DNA of 53,873 bases, from assembly GCA_902786015.1 (NCBI GenBank), contig CADAAU010000019.1, positions 1 to 53,873 of the forward strand, written 5' to 3'. Under the pieces are notes generated by a model that saw nothing but the letters and a program-made list of their open reading frames with translations, was not told where the DNA came from and searched no databases. Every line of letters starts with the position of its first letter. Positions within the stretch are counted from its first letter, which is position 1. The DNA is from an uncultured Coriobacteriaceae bacterium (GTDB lineage Bacteria > Actinomycetota > Coriobacteriia > Coriobacteriales > Atopobiaceae). Shown one piece after another: positions 25,398 to 33,518 of this stretch. Made by a program: the position numbers and the translations under genes.

Positions 25398-26696
25398 ATG
25401 CTGTATTCCAACCTCTCCCTTAACTCCCAAGGGCACCTTGCCATTGCCGGACTCGATGCCTGCGATCTTGCCGCCGAGTTCGGCACGCCACTGTACGTTC
25501 TGGACGAGGATCGTGTCCGCGGCAACTGCCGTACGTACGTCAAGGCGATGCAAGCGCATTTCCCAGAGGGCTCCATGCCGCTCTATGCGGGCAAGGCGCT
25601 ATGCTTTAGGGGCATCTATCCCGTAATCCAGAGCGAGGGCCTTGGTGCCGACGTCGTCTCTGCGGGAGAAATCGCAACGGCGCTGAGCGCGGGCTTCCCC
25701 GCGAATCGCCTGTTCTTCCACGGCAGCAACAAGACGGACGCCGAGATTGCCTACGGAGTCGAGCAGGGCATCGGCTGCTTTGTGGTCGACAACTCCAACG
25801 AGCTTGCCGTACTCGGACGCGAGGCGTGCGAGCGTGACATCACGCAAAGGGTATTGTTGCGCGTGACCGTAGGTCTCGACCCGCACACGCTCGCAGCGAT
25901 CAACACCGGTCGCGTAGACTCGCAGTTTGGCGTACCCATCGAGACGGGTCAAGCGCTGAGCTTCGTTCGCGAGGCCCTCTCCACACCCGGTATAGAGGTC
26001 ATCGGCTTCCATAGCCACATTGGCAGCCAGATATTCGAGCCAGACTCGTTCTGCGACCAGGTCGACCGCCTGCTCGCATTCGCGTGCGACGTGCGCGACG
26101 AGCTTGGATACGTTGCCAGCACGTTCAACCTTGGAGGCGGCTTTGGTGTGCGTTACGTCATCGATGACCCCGAAGTCGACCTCGCCGCAAACATCCGCGT
26201 AGTGGCGGAGCACCTCAATGCGGGTTGCACAAAGACCGGATATCCCCTGCCCCGAATCCTCATGGAGCCGGGCCGCTCCATCGTCGCCGACGCCGGCACC
26301 ACGCTCTACACGGCTGGCGGCACAAAGGAGATCGAGGGCTACCGTAACTACGTTATGGTCGATGGTGGCATGACTGACAACCCCCGCTATGCGCTCTACA
26401 AGAGCGCATACACCGTAATCAACGCTAGCCGCGCAGTCGAGGACGCCGACTACGTCTGCACGCTCGCAGGTCGGTGCTGCGAGAGCGGCGACAGAATCGC
26501 CGAGGACATCCGCGTCGCGCGCCCACGACGCGGGGACATCATCGCCGTGCTCACCACGGGCGCATACAACTTTGCCATGTCGAGCAACTACAACCGCGTG
26601 CTTCGCCCCGCCCTTGTCACCATTCGCGAGGGAAAGGCGCATCTGGCCGTACGTCGCCAGAGCATCGACGACCTTCTTGGCCTCGAGATGCTCTAA
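25398..26696 (+). CDS. lysA: Diaminopimelate decarboxylase
   Basis: PLP enzyme that decarboxylates meso-DAP to L-lysine, the last step of lysine synthesis. The 432-residue protein is a fold type III decarboxylase: PLP lysine Lys66 in YAGKALCF, HSHIGSQIFE, the glycine-rich phosphate loop NLGGGFGVRY, EPGRSIVADAG, and GRCCESGDRI that supplies the Cys/Glu pair from the partner subunit. AAGGAGG lies 6 bp before the ATG. It follows ddh. No lysine riboswitch is visible in the 92-bp gap. Confidence 0.96.
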   Translation: MLYSNLSLNSQGHLAIAGLDACDLAAEFGTPLYVLDEDRVRGNCRTYVKAMQAHFPEGSMPLYAGKALCFRGIYPVIQSEGLGADVVSAGEIATALSAGFPANRLFFHGSNKTDAEIAYGVEQGIGCFVVDNSNELAVLGREACERDITQRVLLRVTVGLDPHTLAAINTGRVDSQFGVPIETGQALSFVREALSTPGIEVIGFHSHIGSQIFEPDSFCDQVDRLLAFACDVRDELGYVASTFNLGGGFGVRYVIDDPEVDLAANIRVVAEHLNAGCTKTGYPLPRILMEPGRSIVADAGTTLYTAGGTKEIEGYRNYVMVDGGMTDNPRYALYKSAYTVINASRAVEDADYVCTLAGRCCESGDRIAEDIRVARPRRGDIIAVLTTGAYNFAMSSNYNRVLRPALVTIREGKAHLAVRRQSIDDLLGLEML

Positions 26697-26750
26697 CTAA
26701 CCCCTTCCCTCAGGCCGTCAGAAGACATCGCACATACTTCTACAGCAAGC

Positions 26751-26834
26751 CGGGGGTGGAGGTCATGTACGTGTGCGAGTCTCGTTGACGAAACCGAGGA
26801 CCATCTGAGCACAGGCACATGACCTCCACCCCCG
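26751..26834. repeat. Palindromic intergenic element, copy 6 (divergent core)
   Basis: CGGGGGTGGAGGTCATGT at 26751-26768 has an exact 18-bp reverse complement at 26817-26834. The core is the most diverged of the set (GAGTCTCGTTGACGAAACCG, then GAGGACCATCTGAGC) but keeps length and position. A right core half (GTGAGGGCTGTCTGAG) follows. It sits between two convergent gene ends where no standard terminator is seen. Confidence 0.82.
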
Positions 26835-26868
26835 ACGCAGTGAGGGCTGTCTGAGTTCGGCGCCCCAC

Positions 26869-28575
26869 CTATATACTTATTACCGGCATGCCCGTCTCGC
26901 TTATTGTAACTCCCGCGCCTTTGGAACTGGTCTCACCGGAACCGGTCGTCGTAGTCGTGGGGGTAGCTGTAGCCGTGCTCGCCGAATCCTCGGTGGCCGT
27001 GGTCCCAGTAGTGGTCGTATCCGTGGTCGTCGAAGTTGCGGAGGAGCTCGAGGTCTCATCGATTGGCGCATAGAGCGGATCGTTCTCGGGCGTCGAGAAA
27101 CGCAGGCCATCGTAGCCAATCTGCTCACGCAGCAACAGGTAGCGCGGGTTGTCGCCGCGATAGTCTTCGTGCGGATTGCTCACCGAGGTCCGCAGCGTGC
27201 AGTTCGGGTGCAGGGCCTGGTATTGGTCGAACTGCTCCTGTGGCACGGAGTTGGGATATCCGCACCAGAAGCGCTCAAGGTCGATGTCGTACAGGCACGA
27301 GATGTCCGATATGCCAGGGTTGTTGCAGCAGTTGAGGTGCTTGAGCTCATGGCAGTTCGCAAGCGGCGAGAGGTCGCTCACGGAGTTCGAGAAGATCTCG
27401 AGGAACTCCAGATGCGGGCAGTCCGCCAAGGGCGAGATGTCGGTGATGCCGCCCAGGATGCAGATGAACACCTCGAGGTCGGGCATGTAGCTTACGAACC
27501 AAATGTCCTGCAGGTCGCTGTTGTGACCGAGGTCGAGGTACTTTACCTTGTTGCAGTACTTGAGTGCCTGGTCATTCTCGGGCGAAAGCGATCCCAAACT
27601 CTCGTTGCTCGCAAAGATGCGCGTCTCGTCGGTACGGCAGGTGTATCCCGGGCCAAACCACACGCGCCACACGACCTCGGTGTTGGGGAAGTCGTTGCGA
27701 ATGCCGGCCATCGTCTCGTCGTCGATGCCGCACTGGTCCATGTCGAGGTACGTGACCCACGGCATCGATGCCATGAGCTCGCGCACCTCGGCACCGTTGT
27801 CGTTCATGGGTACCTGACGGAAGTCGAGCGTGGTGTCGTTGATGTTGAACCGCTTGCCAAAGGAGGTAAACGTGTAGTTTACCGTCGCGTTAGGGTTCGC
27901 CTGCTTGATGGCAGAGGCTCCCGCCAGCTTGGCATGCCCTTCTTCGTCACCGATGTTTACGGTCTTGAGATTGGCCATACCGCTCGCAAACGGCGCAAAC
28001 TCCGCAAGCTCCTGAGGCGACGCACTGCTCAGGTCGACCTCGGAAGCGTCAAGCTGCACGTTGAGAGGGCCAATCTGCGAATCGCCTCGCAAGGCAATGT
28101 TGGGGCACGCCTCTCGGAAGGCGCTCATCTGCTCGGCGGTCCACTTGGAAGAGTCGATCTTTACTGCCTTGATGTCGGTGGCATATTTGAGGGTCTGCTG
28201 TGCGAGCTGCACGGCAGCATCGGGACTGTAGCCCGTGAGGTCGGCGACCTGAGCCCCCTTGTCGACGGGAACGTCGGACGGAAGCACTGCGGTACAGGTA
28301 ACCTCGATGTCTGGATGCGCCTCGCCCCACGCGTTGATTTGATCGAACCCGCCGGTCGCAGAAAGATTCGCCTTCTTGAGCGACGAAAGCTGCTCAAGCT
28401 TTCCCAGCTCCTCCGGCTCGATTTGCAACGTGACTTCTTGGGCACCTCCCATCACGACACCGTGTTTAAAGAACATGATGGTATGCGAGAGCAGCAGACC
28501 GACAGCTACCGCCGCAATTACCACGACCACACCTAGTGCAATAAGAATACGTTTCTTCATGGTTCGAGTATCCAT
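26869..28575 (-). CDS. Membrane-anchored leucine-rich-repeat-like surface protein
   Basis: The 568-residue protein has one N-terminal membrane helix (ILIALGVVVVIAAVAVGLLL) and a long extracytoplasmic part. From about residue 270 it carries irregular leucine-rich-repeat-like blocks (YLDLGHNSDLQDIWFVS, EVFICILGGITDISPLADC, LEIFSNSVSDLSPLANC). It ends in a Ser/Thr-rich tail (about 500-555) that could be a flexible wall spacer. Probably a binding or surface protein; no enzyme motif is seen. No good ribosome-binding site precedes either ATG (28575 or 28560), so the start is uncertain. Confidence 0.8.
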   Translation of the reverse strand: MDTRTMKKRILIALGVVVVIAAVAVGLLLSHTIMFFKHGVVMGGAQEVTLQIEPEELGKLEQLSSLKKANLSATGGFDQINAWGEAHPDIEVTCTAVLPSDVPVDKGAQVADLTGYSPDAAVQLAQQTLKYATDIKAVKIDSSKWTAEQMSAFREACPNIALRGDSQIGPLNVQLDASEVDLSSASPQELAEFAPFASGMANLKTVNIGDEEGHAKLAGASAIKQANPNATVNYTFTSFGKRFNINDTTLDFRQVPMNDNGAEVRELMASMPWVTYLDMDQCGIDDETMAGIRNDFPNTEVVWRVWFGPGYTCRTDETRIFASNESLGSLSPENDQALKYCNKVKYLDLGHNSDLQDIWFVSYMPDLEVFICILGGITDISPLADCPHLEFLEIFSNSVSDLSPLANCHELKHLNCCNNPGISDISCLYDIDLERFWCGYPNSVPQEQFDQYQALHPNCTLRTSVSNPHEDYRGDNPRYLLLREQIGYDGLRFSTPENDPLYAPIDETSSSSATSTTTDTTTTGTTATEDSASTATATPTTTTTGSGETSSKGAGVTISETGMPVISI

Positions 28576-28744
28576 TCACGAGAGGCCATACTTCAACAAC
28601 AAGCGGTATTGTAACGCGGCGCATCGACCAATGGGCCCACAATCGTCCGATGCGCTATCTGCGATATGCTAAATGCCACGATTGAGATTTCCAGTCGCCA
28701 CAAATCACGTTATTATTAGTCCGTCACATAGAGAGGAACCCGTC

Positions 28745-29848
28745 ATGAACCACTATATGCCTACACGTCTCTTTACCGGACCATCCTGCATCGAGCAACA
28801 CATCGACGCTCTGCGTGCGCTCGGTTCGAGTTGTGTCGTCATCACCGATGCAACCGTCTCGCGCCTGAGCGGGGCCTTGGATGACGTCCTGCACGCACTG
28901 GACTCCGTCGGCATCGCGAACGCCGTGTGGGACGGAGTCACGGCAAATCCACCCATCTCGTCTTGTATCGAGGCGGGGCGTTTCGCTTCCGAGAGCGGTG
29001 CCCAGTTCATCGTAGGCGTGGGAGGCGGGTCGGCTTTGGATGCCGCGAAGGCGATTTCTGTCTTTGCCTCCAATCCCGAGCTCGACGAGGAGGGCTTCTA
29101 CGCGCTGCGCTGGAACAAGAGCCCGCTTCCCATCGCACTGGTGGGGACTACGGCTGGTACGGGCAGTGAGGTCACTAAGGTATCGGTCCTCACCGATGGG
29201 CTTGGACGCAAGCACAGCATCCACGACGACCGCCTCTACGCCGCCGTGTCGTTTGGCGATAGTCGTCACACGCATTCGTGCCCCCTTGCGGTGACGCTTT
29301 CTACCGGCGTTGACGTGTTGGCACATGCGACGGAAAGCTACTTTAGCCGCAAGGCCGACGAGATTTCGCGAGCTTGCGCCGTACGTGCTATACGTTTGGC
29401 TTCAGAGCCGCTGACCATCGCGGCTGCAGAAGAAGCGTTGTCGAGCGATCATCGCACACAACTCTACGATGCCTCGATTCTTGGAGGCCTCGCCATCAAC
29501 ACCACGGGCACGTGCTTCCCGCACAACGTTGGATACTACCTCACCGAGAACTACGGCATTCCACATGGCTTCGCAAGCGCCGCGTTCCTTCCTGCGATGC
29601 TCGAGCGCGTGCACGACTACGATCCAGCTTATGCCGCCGGTTTTTATGACGAGGTCGGTACCGATGAGCAGGCATTCGTGAGCCTCATAGAGGCGTGCCT
29701 GCCAACCCTCAACGTCCAGATGTCGAACAAAGAGATTGAGGCCGCCCTACCCCGATGGGAGAACAATGGGTCGGTTCTCAACACCCGCGCAGATATCTTT
29801 GTGGACACGATCCACGAGATTCTTTTGTCCCTGTTCGTCGAGCACTAA
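28745..29848 (+). CDS. Iron-containing alcohol dehydrogenase family protein
   Basis: The 367-residue protein belongs to the group III (Fe-dependent) dehydrogenases. The NAD(P)-binding GVGGGSALDAAKAIS is present, as is TTAGTGSEVTKVSV. The metal site is supplied by the Asp and His of GVDVLAHATESY and by the two His of FPHNVGYY and GIPHGFASA. It should oxidise an alcohol or reduce an aldehyde; the substrate cannot be told from sequence. The start was set at the ATG after GAGAGGAAC; an upstream in-frame ATG lacks such a site. A cupin gene follows 13 bp later. Confidence 0.92.
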   Translation: MNHYMPTRLFTGPSCIEQHIDALRALGSSCVVITDATVSRLSGALDDVLHALDSVGIANAVWDGVTANPPISSCIEAGRFASESGAQFIVGVGGGSALDAAKAISVFASNPELDEEGFYALRWNKSPLPIALVGTTAGTGSEVTKVSVLTDGLGRKHSIHDDRLYAAVSFGDSRHTHSCPLAVTLSTGVDVLAHATESYFSRKADEISRACAVRAIRLASEPLTIAAAEEALSSDHRTQLYDASILGGLAINTTGTCFPHNVGYYLTENYGIPHGFASAAFLPAMLERVHDYDPAYAAGFYDEVGTDEQAFVSLIEACLPTLNVQMSNKEIEAALPRWENNGSVLNTRADIFVDTIHEILLSLFVEH

Positions 29849-29861
29849 GGAGAGAAACAAC

Positions 29862-30209
29862 ATGATTCGCAAGAAGGAAGACCAAGCCATCGAGTTCCGC
29901 TGCATCCGAGGAGGCAACGGAGAGACCGAACAGCACAAGATTTGCGAGAGCGTTGAGGAGCTTTACGGCAAAGGCCGTCTGTTCAACCACATGATCCTTG
30001 CGCCGGGCAACAGCATCGGAGAGCACGTCCACGAGGGAGACAACGAGATCTTCTACTTCCTCTCGGGAACCGGCGAGTACAACGACAACGGCACGACCGT
30101 ACAGGTCAAGCCTGGCGACACCACCGTATGCAACGATGGAGAAACCCACAGCCTCGTAAACACCGGCGACATTCCGCTGGAGTTCATCGCATTGATTCTG
30201 TACTCGTAA
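29862..30209 (+). CDS. Small single-domain cupin protein
   Basis: The 115-residue protein has both cupin motifs: HVHEGDNEIFYFLSGTGEY (two His and one Glu as metal ligands) and PGDTTVCNDGETHSL (third His). Single-domain cupins bind a metal and serve as isomerases, dioxygenases or sugar- and ligand-binding proteins; the reaction is unknown. AAGGAG overlaps the stop of the dehydrogenase gene, so the two are co-translated and may share a substrate. Confidence 0.92.
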   Translation: MIRKKEDQAIEFRCIRGGNGETEQHKICESVEELYGKGRLFNHMILAPGNSIGEHVHEGDNEIFYFLSGTGEYNDNGTTVQVKPGDTTVCNDGETHSLVNTGDIPLEFIALILYS

Positions 30210-30302
30210 ACCAACCTACTGAATGCCCACCCGCGATGGGCCGTACAATTCCCGGCCACCCTCAACGGTGCGCCACTTGAATAGATTCATCTTATTTCGC
30301 CC

Positions 30303-30337
30303 AAACCGGCCGCCTATGCATAGGCGGCCGGTTTTAT
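30303..30337 (+). terminator. Rho-independent terminator after the cupin gene
   Basis: AAACCGGCCGCCTA and TAGGCGGCCGGTTT pair perfectly around TGCA and run into TTTTATTT. The flanking A and T runs could make it work in both directions. Confidence 0.92.
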
Positions 30338-30395
30338 TTCAAGTACCTCATGCATGTTTGATATTGCATGCAGTATCGTGCAGGTATCTTGCAAA

Positions 30396-30423
30396 TTGTA
30401 GCTACATATAGTCACGGTACTAT
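30396..30423 (+). promoter_or_regulatory. Likely promoter of the XRE regulator gene
   Basis: TTGTAG at 30396-30401 and TACTAT at 30418-30423 are separated by 16 bp. The first ATG of the gene is 9 bp after the -10 box, so the transcript would be nearly leaderless, in line with the missing ribosome-binding site. Confidence 0.5.
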
Positions 30424-30432
30424 ATTTAGGCT

Positions 30433-30765
30433 ATGTACTCTCTACTCATGGAATATCGGGCGAACATATCGGCAAATCAATCGAGCGACACCGAGCTCGT
30501 AAAAGTCGCGTTTGGCGAAGTCATCGAGAGACATCGGATCGATGCGGATTTCGACCAGCGTCCCTTCTCCAAAATCGTGGGCATCAGCAATTCGCATCTC
30601 CGAAAGATCGAGGCAGGAGCTACATGCCCCACGCTCATAACAGTCTGGAAGCTCGCATCAGTCCTAGAAGTCGATCCAGGAACACTCGTTACCGAAGCAA
30701 ACGAGGTGGTATTGACACGAAAAATGAAGCAGAGCCACAGAAAGCCGCCCAAAGCTAACTTATAA
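30433..30765 (+). CDS. XRE-family helix-turn-helix regulator
   Basis: The 110-residue protein has a Cro/C1-type helix-turn-helix in the middle (about 25-85: RPFSKIVGISNSHLRKIEAG, then CPTLITVWKLASVLEVDPGT) and short tails, the C-terminal one basic. It is a single-domain DNA-binding protein. No Shine-Dalgarno is seen before either ATG (30433 or 30448). The gene and its flanks are visibly more AT-rich than the surrounding genes, which may mean recent acquisition. It stands alone; the nearest possible targets are the repeated blocks at 30,878-31,034. Confidence 0.82.
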   Translation: MYSLLMEYRANISANQSSDTELVKVAFGEVIERHRIDADFDQRPFSKIVGISNSHLRKIEAGATCPTLITVWKLASVLEVDPGTLVTEANEVVLTRKMKQSHRKPPKANL

Positions 30766-30877
30766 ATATATTTCGTTATTATTCGATGGCAGATGGCTGC
30801 TCAAATGACGCGAAGCGCGGCTCGGAGACCGACCTTCGCACCCTTTCGGTCTCACCGGATTTATGGTTCACAGAATT

Positions 30878-31034
30878 AGTGTACACCAAAGTGATTTAAT
30901 TACGTATATTCCCAGTTGACCACCTTCCTCAAAATTTTAGGTGTGCACTGTGTAAAATAGCCAGTGCACACCAAAACTTCTGGTAGCTGCGCTCAACTGG
31001 TCTTTTGTGCTTTCAGGTTATTTTGGTGTGCACT
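30878..31034. repeat. Two head-to-head copies of a three-block element
   Basis: Copy A (forward, 30878-30949) has AGTGTACACC, CCAGTTGA and GGTGTGCACT at offsets 0, 34 and 62. Copy B is the reverse complement (31034 down to 30963), with AGTGCACACC, CCAGTTGA and GGTGTGCACT at the same offsets 0, 34 and 62. The sequences between the blocks differ. In copy B the end blocks extend to a perfect 14-bp inverted repeat (AGTGCACACCAAAA). The two copies are 13 bp apart. This fills most of the gene-free gap between the XRE gene and fbp; a GAGACCGA/TCGGTCTC hairpin lies just before it at 30825-30853. Confidence 0.75.
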
Positions 31035-31103
31035 ATTGGAAAACGACCCGCGAACCACCACTCTCGTATGAGGTTCCGCAGCGTCGGTCCCCCAGGATTC
31101 CCC

Positions 31104-32996
31104 CTATCGTTCGGCCAGTTCGCCCGAACGATACGCCAAAAGCAGCTCTTCCAACTCGGCAATCTCCTCGCGTATACGCATTCCCGTATCGGTATCTGCC
31201 ACCATCAACGGCGCATCAGACCTATCTTCGATCGTGGTCTCGTGCGCACTAGCAATGTCATCGTTTGCCATAAGTGCAGCCGTCACCCCATGAAACGGAC
31301 GATGCGCCTTGAGCCTAAGTCCTCGTGCATCTGCAATGAGCGTGTATCCCGCGATGCCCGTCGCCTTGTGATATGCCTGGCAAAAGCCACCATCTATAAC
31401 AAGAAGGTGACCATCAGCACGAACGGGAGTATCACCGTCGACCTCATGCACAGGCGTATGACCATTGACAATGCGCGCATGCGGTCCTTCCAAGCCAAAC
31501 TCCGACAATACGCGACGAGCAACCTCGGCGTCTCGCGTCAGGTCGAAGTAGGGATCCTGCGGCTCGTTCCACGCCTCAGGATCGGCCACATATGCCCGCT
31601 CGAACGTCTTCATCACGCGACCCGCAAGAGGTGAGTGGGCACCGCACCACAGGTACCACATCCAGTCGAGCGCGAGCTGATCATGCGTGTGCCACGCTCC
31701 ACGCGCAATGCGCTCCACATAGTCCAAGTACGCACGTCCCGTACGAGCCTGACCGTTGCTGATGACCGACGAGAAACTACCGTCCGCATCGAGCGGCACG
31801 CATCCATGAAAGAGTAGACGTCCGTTGCAGACCTTGTATACCGAGCCATGATCGTACAAAAACTGCACATGGCGGCGCAACCTATCGGAATCGGCAAAGG
31901 CAGCCACCAGCCCGTCCATCACCTTGCGCTCTTCTTCCGTAAGCTCGGCAGGATGCGCAGGTTCGAGCGTCGGAAAATCGGTAGTAGAAAGCGGCCAGTC
32001 ACGTCCATCAATGCGCACGGTGCCCGAGCTTAGGTCGATGGCCCCCAAAAGGCATCGATCCTGCATCCCCCAATTCGGATGCCGCGCTATAGTCTGCTCG
32101 ATAAGCTTAAACAGTATGACGTTGATGGCTTTCTCGATGCGATGCACGCGTTCCTTACCCGGCTCGTGCTCGTATGTCGCGTCCGCAAAGAGCGCCAACT
32201 CACGCAGTGAAACCCCATAGCTGCTTTCGAGCACGCCGAGCGTGTCGTAGTGCACGCAAGTACGAACCACCTGCGCCATACACACCTCGCTACCCGCCGC
32301 TGCCCCCATCCAGGCGATATCGTGATTCCCCCATTGCACGTCCACGTTGCCGTAGTCCATGAGCTCATCCAAAATGCGATCGGCACGCGGACCGCGGTCA
32401 TACACATCTCCCACCACATGCAAGGTATCCACGGCCAGGCGCTTGATGAGCGTCGCAAGAGACCGAATGAAGTCCTCCGCCGCCCCTGTCTCGACAACCG
32501 ACTGTACGATACGCCGATGATAAGTATGGTGGGCCGAATCGCGCCCCAGACTGACGTGTAGTAGTTCGTCGATGATGTAACCGTAGTCTTGGGGCAGCAT
32601 CTTGCGCACGTGGCTTCGCGTATAGTTGTCCGAGAGCGTTCGAGCCAAATAAATCAGGTGCCCCAACACATCGTACAGCCACTCGGGAAGAAGGTCACCC
32701 AACGCGCGCATCATGTCGAGCTTCTCGTCTGGATAATAAATCAGCGTGCAAAGATCAGCACGCGTCCTAGCATCGAGCGTGTCTGAGAAGAGCGTGTTCA
32801 CCCGCTCTCGGATCACACCTGAGCAGTTGTTGCGAATGTGCGTGAATGCCTCCAACTCACCATGCATATCACTCACAAAGTGCTCCGTGCCACAGGGCAG
32901 GTTCAGAATTGCCTGCAAGTTGATGATCTCGGAGTATGTGGCACTCGCCGTGGGAAACTGCCGAGCGAGCAAGCGCAGATAATGTAGGTCGCTCAT
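31104..32996 (-). CDS. fbp: Fructose-1,6-bisphosphatase class III
   Basis: Hydrolyses fructose 1,6-bisphosphate to fructose 6-phosphate in gluconeogenesis. The 630-residue protein belongs to the metallophosphatase-fold class III enzymes found in Bacillota and some Actinomycetota. Metal-site motifs are present: FVSDMHGELEAF, VVGDVYDRGPRAD, VQWGNHD and GHTPV. Two ATGs are possible; the second (32996, MSDLHYL) is 9 bp from AGAGAGG, while the first (33005) abuts it, so the second is preferred. No other glycolysis gene is adjacent. Confidence 0.94.
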   Translation of the reverse strand: MSDLHYLRLLARQFPTASATYSEIINLQAILNLPCGTEHFVSDMHGELEAFTHIRNNCSGVIRERVNTLFSDTLDARTRADLCTLIYYPDEKLDMMRALGDLLPEWLYDVLGHLIYLARTLSDNYTRSHVRKMLPQDYGYIIDELLHVSLGRDSAHHTYHRRIVQSVVETGAAEDFIRSLATLIKRLAVDTLHVVGDVYDRGPRADRILDELMDYGNVDVQWGNHDIAWMGAAAGSEVCMAQVVRTCVHYDTLGVLESSYGVSLRELALFADATYEHEPGKERVHRIEKAINVILFKLIEQTIARHPNWGMQDRCLLGAIDLSSGTVRIDGRDWPLSTTDFPTLEPAHPAELTEEERKVMDGLVAAFADSDRLRRHVQFLYDHGSVYKVCNGRLLFHGCVPLDADGSFSSVISNGQARTGRAYLDYVERIARGAWHTHDQLALDWMWYLWCGAHSPLAGRVMKTFERAYVADPEAWNEPQDPYFDLTRDAEVARRVLSEFGLEGPHARIVNGHTPVHEVDGDTPVRADGHLLVIDGGFCQAYHKATGIAGYTLIADARGLRLKAHRPFHGVTAALMANDDIASAHETTIEDRSDAPLMVADTDTGMRIREEIAELEELLLAYRSGELAER

Positions 32997-33027
32997 GGTT
33001 CGCATCCTCTCTGTGGGCTTATACGAA

Positions 33028-33055
33028 AGCGTTATTCGTACATTAGGATAACGCT
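33028..33055 (-). promoter_or_regulatory. Inverted repeat upstream of fbp
   Basis: AGCGTTAT and ATAACGCT form an 8-bp inverted repeat with a 12-bp spacer, 32 bp before the fbp start. Position and symmetry fit an operator for a dimeric regulator, perhaps one sensing carbon state, but no known site is recognised. Confidence 0.35.
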
Positions 33056-33130
33056 ATTCTGAGCTTTGTAGAAGGTTTACCTCGGACCCGGTAGGAGCAG
33101 GGTTATGCCCCGAGTCGCACACGCCTCCCC

Positions 33131-33214
33131 GCAAGGGCGGAGGTTATGTCCCCGTGCTCGGACAGTCCTCGCTGTGCTGCGAAACTCGCCCGGGGACATA
33201 ACCTCCGCCCTTGC
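33131..33214. repeat. Palindromic intergenic element, copy 7
   Basis: Arms 33131-33154 and 33191-33214 are perfectly complementary over 24 bp (arm starts GCAAGGGCGGAGGTTATGTC). The core is in reverse orientation (GGACAGTCCTCGCTGTGCTG). A degenerate half-arm (AGCAGGGTTATGCCCCG) precedes it. It is followed by the same junction as copy 4, so copies 4+5 and 7+8 look like two versions of one compound unit of about 250-350 bp. Confidence 0.88.
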
Positions 33215-33272
33215 CCGTGATTCGTCTGCTGAGAAGGGACGCGCGGTTTGTCCCACGAGGCAGCTCCACATC

Positions 33273-33338
33273 ATGTGTCAACACCTCCGTCCCCATGACA
33301 CGCCGATGTGTCAACACCTCCGTCCCCATGACGCGCTT
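33273..33338. repeat. 33-bp tandem duplication inside the copy 7-8 compound
   Basis: ATGTGTCAACACCTCCGTCC and the bases that follow occur twice with a 33-bp period; the first 27 positions are identical. It interrupts the left flank of copy 8 compared with the equivalent place in copy 5. Confidence 0.9.
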
Positions 33339-33341
33339 CTT

Positions 33342-33482
33342 CAGTTCCGCGGCAGAGTGGTGGCGAGGGTTATGCGCCTGCGCGAATTCCGCAGGCGAAG
33401 CCGAGGACTGTCTGAGCACAGGTGCATAACCTCGCCCCGCCCAGGCTAGGACTGTTTGGGCACGGGGACATGCCCCGTGCCC
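33342..33482. repeat. Nested palindromic intergenic element, copy 8
   Basis: The inner arms 33362-33380 and 33419-33436 pair with one bulge and one mismatch around the forward core (ATTCCGCAGGCGAAGCCGAG). The outer-core halves are present (AGTTCCGCGGCAGAGT on the left, GGCTAGGACTGTTTGGGC on the right). The right side ends in a self-complementary arm (CACGGGGACATGCCCCGTG). It lies 37 bp after the end of the DUF4353 gene, read leftward. Confidence 0.82.
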
Positions 33483-33518
33483 TTGCCCTGTTACGGAACG
33501 CTATTGCAGTTTAGAAGG

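Noticed and set aside
30878..31034. Three-block repeat as an insertion sequence with transposase
   Set aside because: Each copy is only about 72 bp, no transposase frame is present and no flanking target duplication is evident.
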